A DNA stretch of 64,000 nt. Origin: Microbacterium testaceum (GTDB taxonomy: Bacteria > Actinomycetota > Actinomycetes > Actinomycetales > Microbacteriaceae). Shown piece by piece: positions 60,956-64,000 of the stretch; position 1 is the stretch's first letter, and each line of letters begins with the position of its first letter. Position numbers and translations under genes: made by a program. Below the pieces are notes generated by a model. The model was not told the DNA's origin. It did no database searches and worked only from the letters and a program-made list of their open reading frames with translations. The stretch spans positions 682,001 through 746,000 of the forward strand of contig NZ_CP121699.1 in NCBI RefSeq assembly GCF_029761935.1, written 5' to 3'.

Positions 60956-61882
60956 TCAGAACGGAAGCAGCGGGTCGACGGCGATCGCGACGAACAACAG
61001 CGTCAGGTAGGTGATCGACGCGTGGAACACGCGCATCGGCCGGGGCTCGCCCCCGCGGACGGCGCGCGAGTACAGGCGGTGCGATTCGTAGATGAACCAG
61101 CCGCCGAAGACGAGGGCCGAGACGGTGTAGACGAGACCCATCGGCGCGACCGGGATCAGCAGGAGCGAGCACGCGACGGTCGCCCACGCGTACAGGATGA
61201 CCTGCAGTCCGACCTGCGAACCGCTGCGGGTAGCGCCCAGCATGGGCACGTCGACCTCGTCGTACTGCGCCGCGTACTTCATCGACAGCGGCCAATAGTG
61301 CGGGGGCGTCCACAGGAACACCAGAGCGAAGAGGATGAACGGCGCCCACGACAGCGAGCCCGTCACCGCCGACCAGCCGATGAGGACCGGGAAGCACCCG
61401 GCGATCCCGCCCCAGACGATGTTCTGCTCGGTGCGGCGCTTGAGGATGATCGTGTAGATCACCACGTAGAAGAAGATCGCCGCGGCCGACAGACCCGCCG
61501 CGAGGACGTTGGTGAAGGCCCACAGCCACACCGTCGACACGACGGCCAGCGTCCACGCGAAGACCAGCGCGCCGCGGGGCGAGACCTCGCCCGTCACGAG
61601 CGGCCGGTTGACCGTGCGCTGCATGTGCGCGTCGATGTCGCGATCGAGGTACATGTTGAACGCCGCGGCCGAGCCCGCGCTCAGCGAGCCGCCGATCACG
61701 GTGGCCAGGATCAGCCACAGATTCGGCAGACCACCCTGCGCCAGGATCATCACCGGCACGGTGGTCACGAGCAGCAGCTCGAGGACGCGGGGCTTCGTCA
61801 GAGCGACGTAGGCCCGGACGGTGCGTCCGACGGAGCGGCGATCGGTCGTCGCAATGACGTGCGACGTCGTCGAGATGTCCAT
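60956..61882 (-). CDS. ctaB: protoheme IX farnesyltransferase (heme O synthase)
   Basis: 308 residues, UbiA fold with about eight to nine helices. The first Asp-rich motif is [16 protein letters not shown] and the second lies in [39 protein letters not shown] near the start is conserved. Makes heme O for CtaA. Divergent from transketolase, as in other actinobacteria. Confidence 0.95.
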   Translation of the reverse strand: MDISTTSHVIATTDRRSVGRTVRAYVALTKPRVLELLLVTTVPVMILAQGGLPNLWLILATVIGGSLSAGSAAAFNMYLDRDIDAHMQRTVNRPLVTGEVSPRGALVFAWTLAVVSTVWLWAFTNVLAAGLSAAAIFFYVVIYTIILKRRTEQNIVWGGIAGCFPVLIGWSAVTGSLSWAPFILFALVFLWTPPHYWPLSMKYAAQYDEVDVPMLGATRSGSQVGLQVILYAWATVACSLLLIPVAPMGLVYTVSALVFGGWFIYESHRLYSRAVRGGEPRPMRVFHASITYLTLLFVAIAVDPLLPF

Positions 61883-61903
61883 CGTCCCCCGGGGTAAGCG
61901 CGT

Positions 61904-61924
61904 ATAGAACCTCCACGATTCTAT
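61904..61924. promoter_or_regulatory. short palindrome upstream of ctaB
   Basis: ATAGAA (61904-61909), nine bases, TTCTAT (61919-61924), 22 bases before the ctaB start. AT-rich and possibly an operator or a -10 pair. Weak evidence. Confidence 0.3.
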
Positions 61925-62112
61925 GCCATCTCCACCACACGACCGGCCGTCTGTCGAGCCCCGTCACGCACCGCAACCTGCACCGGCGTTCTCGCTATGC
62001 TGGCGATGAACGCGCGCCCCGCGCCGACACCCCACCCCTCTCCCACTCCTACGGTGGTGAGTGCGGCGTCGGAAGTGAACCCGGGCGCTCAGTATCGAGA
62101 AAGGCGACCCAG

Positions 62113-64000
62113 TTGTCGGACTTCGAATGGGATGACATCGATCGGCGCGCGGTGGACACCGCCCGCATCCTCGCGGCGGATGCCGTCGAGAAGGTGGGCA
62201 ACGGCCACCCCGGAACCGCGATGTCGCTCGCACCCGCGGCCTACCTGCTCTACCAGCGCGTCATGCGCCACGATCCCGCCGACACGCACTGGCCGGGCCG
62301 CGACCGCTTCATCCTGTCGGTCGGTCACTCCTCGCTGACCCAGTACGTCCAGCTCTACCTCGGCGGCTTCGGCCTCGAGAAGAAGGACCTCGAGGCGCTG
62401 CGCACCTGGGGCTCGCTGACCCCCGGTCACCCCGAGTACGGCCACACCGACGGTGTCGAGATCACCACGGGCCCCCTCGGCCAGGGCCTCGCCTCGTCCG
62501 TCGGCTTCGCCTACGCCGCCCGCTACGAGCGCGGCCTGTTCGACCCGGAGTCGCCGGCCGGCGAGAGCCCCTTCGACCACTACGTCTACGTGATCGCCGG
62601 CGACGGCGACCTGCAGGAGGGCGTGACCAGCGAAGCCTCCTCGCTCGCCGGCCACCAGGAGCTCGGCAACCTCATCGCCATCTACGACTCCAACCAGATC
62701 TCGATCGAGGACGACACCAACGTCGCCTTCACCGAGGACGTCCAGAAGCGTTACGAGGCCTACGGCTGGCACGTGCAGACGGTGGACTGGAAGAGGACCG
62801 GCAAGTACGTCGAAGACGTCGCCGAACTCCACGCCGCGATCGAGCGCGCGAAGGGCGAGACGAGCAAGCCCTCGCTCATCGTCCTCAAGACGATTATCGG
62901 CTGGCCCTCCCCCGGCAAGCAGAACTCCGGCAAGATCCACGGCTCGGCCCTCGGCGCCGACGAGCTGAAGGCCACGAAGGAGGTGCTCGGCTTCGACCCG
63001 GAGCAGCACTTCGCCGTCGCCGACGACGTCATCGCCCACACGCGCAAGCTCGTCGAGCGCGGCGAGGCCGAGAAGGCCGCCTGGCAGCAGAAGTTCGACG
63101 CGTGGGCCGAAGCCCACCCCGAGCGCAAGCAGCTGTGGGACCGCCTGCAGGCGCGCGAGCTCCCCGAGGGCATCGCCGACGCGCTCCCCGCCTTCGAAGC
63201 GGGCAAGGACGTCTCGACCCGCGCCGCGAGCGGCACGGTCATCAACGCCCTGGCCGCCGAGCTCCCCGAGCTCTGGGGCGGTTCGGCCGACCTCGCCGAG
63301 TCCAACCTGACGACGATCAAGGATGCCAAGTCCTTCATCCCCGCCAGCTGGTCGACGCACGAGTGGTCGGGCGACCCCTACGGCCGCGTGCTCCACTTCG
63401 GCATCCGCGAGCACGCCATGGGTGCGATCCTCAACGGCATCGTGCTCCACGGCCCCACGCGCCCCTTCGGCGGCACGTTCCTCATCTTCAGCGACTACAT
63501 GCGCCCGCCGGTGCGTCTGGCCGCCCTGATGAACATCCCCACGATCTTCGTCTGGACGCATGACTCCGTCGCCCTCGGCGAGGACGGCCCCACGCACCAG
63601 CCGATCGAGCAGATCGCCACGCTCCGCGCCATCCCCAACTTCGCCCTCGTGCGTCCCGCGGATGCCAACGAGACCAGCGTCGTCTGGCTCGAGATGCTGC
63701 GCCGCACCGCCGGTCCCGCCGGCATCGCCCTGACCCGCCAGAACATCCCCGTCTTCGCCCGCGGCGAGGGTGCGGCATCCGGAGACGAGTTCGCCTCCGC
63801 CGAAGGCGCGGTCAAGGGAGCGTACGTGCTGGCCGAGGCGAAGAACGGCGAGCCCGACGTGATCCTGATCGCCACCGGCTCCGAGGTGCAGCTGGCCGTC
63901 GAGGCGCGCGAGAAGCTCGCCGCCGAAGGCGTGCACGCCCGCGTCGTGTCGGCCCCCTCGCTCGAGTGGTTCGCAGAGCAGGACGAGGCGTACCGCGAGT
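62113..64000 (+). CDS. tkt: transketolase, N-terminal 629 codons
   Basis: The gene runs off the right edge; relatives have about 700 residues, so most is here. It begins at TTG 62113 (LSDFEWDDIDRRAVDT) after AGAAAGGCGA; no ATG or GTG in frame fits as well. Thiamine diphosphate domain: GNGHPGTAMSLAPAAYLL, GHPEYGHTDGVEITTGPLGQG, the cofactor motif AGDGDLQEGVTSEASSLAG to DSN, IGWPSPGKQNSGKIHGSALG, and in the second domain WTHDSVALGEDGPTHQPIEQ. Transfers two-carbon units in the pentose phosphate pathway. Divergent from ctaB; the usual downstream partner (transaldolase) would lie outside. Confidence 0.95.
   Translation, partial: MSDFEWDDIDRRAVDTARILAADAVEKVGNGHPGTAMSLAPAAYLLYQRVMRHDPADTHWPGRDRFILSVGHSSLTQYVQLYLGGFGLEKKDLEALRTWGSLTPGHPEYGHTDGVEITTGPLGQGLASSVGFAYAARYERGLFDPESPAGESPFDHYVYVIAGDGDLQEGVTSEASSLAGHQELGNLIAIYDSNQISIEDDTNVAFTEDVQKRYEAYGWHVQTVDWKRTGKYVEDVAELHAAIERAKGETSKPSLIVLKTIIGWPSPGKQNSGKIHGSALGADELKATKEVLGFDPEQHFAVADDVIAHTRKLVERGEAEKAAWQQKFDAWAEAHPERKQLWDRLQARELPEGIADALPAFEAGKDVSTRAASGTVINALAAELPELWGGSADLAESNLTTIKDAKSFIPASWSTHEWSGDPYGRVLHFGIREHAMGAILNGIVLHGPTRPFGGTFLIFSDYMRPPVRLAALMNIPTIFVWTHDSVALGEDGPTHQPIEQIATLRAIPNFALVRPADANETSVVWLEMLRRTAGPAGIALTRQNIPVFARGEGAASGDEFASAEGAVKGAYVLAEAKNGEPDVILIATGSEVQLAVEAREKLAAEGVHARVVSAPSLEWFAEQDEAYRE

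Overview
This window is about 70% GC, with NNC/NNG codon use, many GTG starts, ATGA/GTGA overlaps inside operons and very short intergenic gaps. The gene set points to an actinobacterium, most likely Microbacteriaceae (Microbacterium-like). It includes a mycothiol-type maleylpyruvate isomerase, DtxR-type iron boxes, DUF222-HNH, DUF3099 and DUF4190 proteins, and a bkd/liu cluster laid out as in Mycobacterium. All genes are chromosomal in character. I see no insertion sequence, prophage, CRISPR array, rRNA or tRNA.

Layout. 1-5.5 kb: 5' end of a superfamily 2 helicase, an SGNH hydrolase with an uncharacterised partner, a SpoU/TrmH methyltransferase, an amidohydrolase and a sirtuin. 5.5-14.1 kb: an aromatic catabolism island. 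It holds a PaaX-type regulator, a salicylyl-CoA 5-hydroxylase-like monooxygenase, an aryl-AMP ligase, a flavin reductase, and, on the other strand, gentisate 1,2-dioxygenase, fumarylpyruvate hydrolase and maleylpyruvate isomerase, with a divergent alpha/beta hydrolase. The simplest reading is salicylate (or a close aryl acid) -> aryl-CoA -> gentisyl-CoA -> gentisate -> pyruvate + fumarate. 14.9-26.5 kb: branched-chain amino acid catabolism. It holds CitE-like lyase, MaoC hydratase, acyl-CoA dehydrogenase, two acyl-CoA carboxylase subunits with a divergent TetR regulator, then branched-chain 2-oxoacid dehydrogenase E2, E1beta and E1alpha with a divergent Lrp regulator.

26.5-36 kb: an EamA transporter and CGNR regulator divergent around a perfect palindrome, an alpha/beta hydrolase, a DnaQ-like exonuclease, a secreted M1 aminopeptidase, a DUF222-HNH nuclease gene broken by one in-frame TGA, and a nitrilase-family hydrolase. 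36-47.4 kb: L31 type B, ABC ATPase, glgA/glgC, luxS, serB, alpha/beta hydrolase, fabG, small membrane proteins, SURF1 and an ABC-F protein. 47.6-52.8 kb: an iron-siderophore ABC importer and a siderophore-interacting reductase, each behind a DtxR-like box. 52.8-64 kb: a MalY-type C-S lyase, the suf operon (B-D-Rieske-C-T, without SufS/SufU), heme A synthase ctaA, heme O synthase ctaB, and the first 629 codons of transketolase.

Regulatory features. Six genes (SGNH hydrolase, sirtuin, two alpha/beta hydrolases, exonuclease, HNH nuclease) carry a promoter of the form RTGTCGG-NN, N8, TANNNT. This matches the RecA-independent, PafBC-dependent DNA-damage promoter of mycobacteria in sequence and in exact N8 spacing. 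A 17-base motif recurs in both divergent control regions of the aromatic island, so one PaaX-type regulator could control both arms. More than a dozen genes have a TANNNT hexamer six to eight bases before the start codon, as expected of leaderless transcripts. At five places the sequence carries short local tandem copies (about 55-77 bp units); four of these reproduce the start or end of the adjacent gene.
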